Source: Chloroflexota bacterium
GTDB taxonomy: Bacteria; Chloroflexota; Limnocylindria; Limnocylindrales; CSP1-4
DNA length: 6,819 nt
Direction of reading: 5' to 3'
Assembly: GCA_013695255.1 (NCBI GenBank)
Contig: JACDAV010000389.1
Span: 1-6,819, forward strand
Positions 5,365 through 6,819 of this stretch are shown here, piece by piece; within the stretch, counting starts at the first letter, position 1, and each line of letters opens with the position of its first letter. The notes under the pieces are model-generated. The model did not search any database. It was not told where the DNA came from and saw nothing but the letters and a program-made list of their open reading frames with translations. Both the position numbers and the translations under genes were made by a program.

Positions 5365-6579
5365 TCACCGTCCGTGCGGCGGCGTCCGCGCGAGCCGGTA
5401 CGCAAAGCCCCGCAGCGGCGGCTCGACGCGGAAGTCGCGCGCGAAGCCCATCACCTGGAACCCGCCCGTCGCCGCCGGGTCGAGGAGGCGCATGAGCCCG
5501 GACCGGAGGGCCAGGTACGCCTCCATGGTGGTGCGCGGGTCGGACTGAGCCTCGCGGAGCAGCGCCTCGATCCCGAGGCCGGCCAGAAACTCCGCCTGGC
5601 TGGTGATCCCGACCGGAGCCAGGCCGGCCGCCGAGCCCGCTCGTTCGACCGCGGTCACGTCGACGTGCGCGGTCACGTCCTGCCGGCCGACGTTGACGAA
5701 CGGATCCGCGTGGACCCGGTGGTTGACGTACGCGGCCAGCGTCCCGGCTGCCCGCCGCGGACCGTACAGCTGCGAGGCCGGGTGGCCGTAGTCGATCAGG
5801 AGCAGCAGCCCGCGCCCCAGACCGGCAGACGCCGCCGCCATCCAACCGTCCAGCGCCAGGCAGATCTCGGCTCGCTGTCCCTCCCGGAGCTCGATGCCCT
5901 CGATCCGGAGGCGCTCCTCGAGTGCCGGCGTCGTGGGCGGGGCGAGGACCTCGATGAACCGGCCGTCGAGCCAGTCCACGAGCCCCTCCCGGAGCCGTCC
6001 GTCCCGCCACTCGACGCGATGGACGGGCAGGGCGTCGAGCACCTCGTTGGCGAGGACGACGCCGGTGATCGGCTCCCGGCTCGCGGGGCGGTGGCGGCGG
6101 GCGTGGCCGGCCCGGCGCAGGCGCTCGTCGAACGCAGCCAGGCGCGCCGCCTCGATCTCGACGGGCTCGATCACGACCGCATCGATGAGGGGCGATCGCT
6201 CCGCGGCCAGCCCGTCGAGGATGCCGACCGCGAGCGCGCCCGTTCCCGCGCCGTGCTCCCGGACGACGAGCTCTGCCGGCCTGCCGAGCCGCTCCCAGAC
6301 CTCGTGCACCTGGCGCGCCACGGCCCGGCCGAAGATCGGATGGGTCTCGGGGGCGGTCAGGAAGTCGGCACCGGCGGCACCCGGGCCTGAACGGGCGCGC
6401 CGGTAATAGCCGAGCCCCGGCTCGTAGAGGGCGAGCTCCATGAACCGGGCGAACGTGAGCGGCCCGGACGCGGCGATCTCGGCGCGGAGGCGGTCGACGA
6501 GCGTCGGTTCGCTGCCCACGTCGAGCGGCTCCCGAGGCTCGCGACGGAAGCCTGCCTCGAGCCCACGGCGCTCGCTCAC
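5365..6579 (-). CDS. MidA/NDUFAF7-family SAM-dependent methyltransferase (COG1565)
   Basis: 404 residues from a GTG at 6579, a normal length for the family. In mitochondria NDUFAF7 (MidA) symmetrically dimethylates an arginine of NDUFS2, the NuoD homologue, early in complex I assembly. Bacterial members are mostly uncharacterised. Visible family blocks: PLTFARFMELALYEPGLGYY (40-59); DFLTAPETHPIFG (72-84); the SAM-binding glycine motif EHGAGTG (108-114); the NEVLDALPVHRVEW block (178-191), the family's NExxDALP signature; LLLIDYG (259-265); then GTLAAY and GRQDVTAHVDV (298-308). Start choice: the GTG overlaps the TGA of the upstream gene as GTGA and has GGGGG upstream. A longer frame to 6687 would run over that gene and adds only low-complexity Arg/Gly/Pro residues. 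The nuoA gene follows on the same strand after about 450 bp. The family call is firm; NuoD as target is inferred from the neighbourhood and the conserved NuoD R86. Confidence 0.9.
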   Translation of the reverse strand: MSERRGLEAGFRREPREPLDVGSEPTLVDRLRAEIAASGPLTFARFMELALYEPGLGYYRRARSGPGAAGADFLTAPETHPIFGRAVARQVHEVWERLGRPAELVVREHGAGTGALAVGILDGLAAERSPLIDAVVIEPVEIEAARLAAFDERLRRAGHARRHRPASREPITGVVLANEVLDALPVHRVEWRDGRLREGLVDWLDGRFIEVLAPPTTPALEERLRIEGIELREGQRAEICLALDGWMAAASAGLGRGLLLLIDYGHPASQLYGPRRAAGTLAAYVNHRVHADPFVNVGRQDVTAHVDVTAVERAGSAAGLAPVGITSQAEFLAGLGIEALLREAQSDPRTTMEAYLALRSGLMRLLDPAATGGFQVMGFARDFRVEPPLRGFAYRLARTPPHGR

Positions 6580-6819
6580 CACGCCCCCGTCAGGGCCAGC
6601 GGCAGCCCCGGGCCCACGAGGGTGTGGCCGCCGAGGACCACCGGAACGGCCCCTTCGCGGGCCGCGACCGTCAGTGCCCGGAGCCACGGATCGGCGATCC
6701 GCTCCGGCAGCAGGAGGTCCGAGGCGAAGCGGTCCTCTGCGGCCGGCCAGCGTCGCTCGTCGGCGCCGAGGCGGTGCGCCAGCAGGACGCGGCTGTCCAC
6801 GACGGCCGCATCGCCGAGC
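6576..6819 (-). CDS. C-terminal end of an unrecognised protein (partial, runs off the right edge)
   Basis: 80 codons plus a stop are visible, and the N-terminus lies beyond the window. The frame has strong G/C bias at third positions and ends in a GTGA overlap with the methyltransferase start, both of which support a real gene. The visible part looks like a soluble alpha/beta fold end: VVDSRVLLAHRLGADE near the edge, then SDLLLPERIADPWLRALTVA, then PVVLGGHTLVGPG before the final LPLALTGAW. I do not recognise a family and see no cysteine or membrane segment. A GTG at 6800 is an internal codon or a less likely alternative start, since the frame stays open to the edge. Its overlap with the methyltransferase gene suggests co-translation, so identifying it could hint at the methyltransferase's context. 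Confidence 0.75.
   Translation of the reverse strand, partial: LGDAAVVDSRVLLAHRLGADERRWPAAEDRFASDLLLPERIADPWLRALTVAAREGAVPVVLGGHTLVGPGLPLALTGAW

Noticed and set aside
5102..5548. A plus-strand frame of 148 codons starting in the spacer
   Set aside because: Third positions are mixed, there is no recognisable domain, and its second part overlaps the methyltransferase 3' end on the other strand.
4777..6390. A 537-codon plus-strand frame across the intergenic region and the methyltransferase
   Set aside because: Most of it lies opposite the well-supported methyltransferase, and its part in the spacer lacks coding codon bias. It is an antisense shadow.
1..6819. CRISPR array, transposon, phage or toxin-antitoxin content
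   Set aside because: No regularly spaced repeats, transposase, integrase or small gene pair was seen. The window is a respiratory operon and its upstream genes.

Overview
The window is high in G+C throughout and all recognisable genes lie on the minus strand, so transcription runs from high to low coordinates. It is the front half of a respiratory complex I (nuo) gene cluster plus the two genes before it. The style fits a high-GC free-living bacterium. A Chloroflexota-like (Limnocylindria-type) or similar lineage is my best guess, but this is an impression from the protein sequences, not a proven assignment.

Layout in order of transcription: (1) 6576 to the right edge, the C-terminal end of an unrecognised protein; (2) 5365-6579, a MidA/NDUFAF7-family (COG1565) SAM-dependent methyltransferase whose GTG start overlaps the stop of gene 1 by four bases; (3) 4914-5364, about 450 bp without a supported gene, holding a possible promoter, several inverted repeats and a pair of imperfect direct repeats; (4) nuoA 4557-4913, nuoB 3808-4509, nuoC 3256-3804, nuoD 2023-3243, nuoH 630-1973; (5) 1-628, the start of a nuoI-like gene that runs off the left edge.

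Together NuoB, C, D and I form the arm that carries electrons to quinone through cluster N2. NuoA and NuoH form the membrane heel where the quinone channel meets the proton-pumping modules. The N2 ligands in NuoB and the quinone-binding His and Tyr of NuoD are intact, so the quinone end looks functional.

Four things are unusual. First, the nuoI-like gene keeps only one of NuoI's two 4Fe-4S motifs and continues in frame into a segment resembling the N-terminal helical domain of NuoE (24-kDa subunit). Second, nuoE, nuoF and nuoG are absent from their common place between nuoD and nuoH. Third, NuoH appears to carry about three extra membrane helices, one N-terminal and two inserted. Fourth, a homologue of NDUFAF7, the mitochondrial complex I assembly methyltransferase, lies just upstream of nuoA, and the arginine it methylates in mitochondria is conserved in NuoD here. 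These point to a divergent complex I whose electron-input side has been rebuilt.
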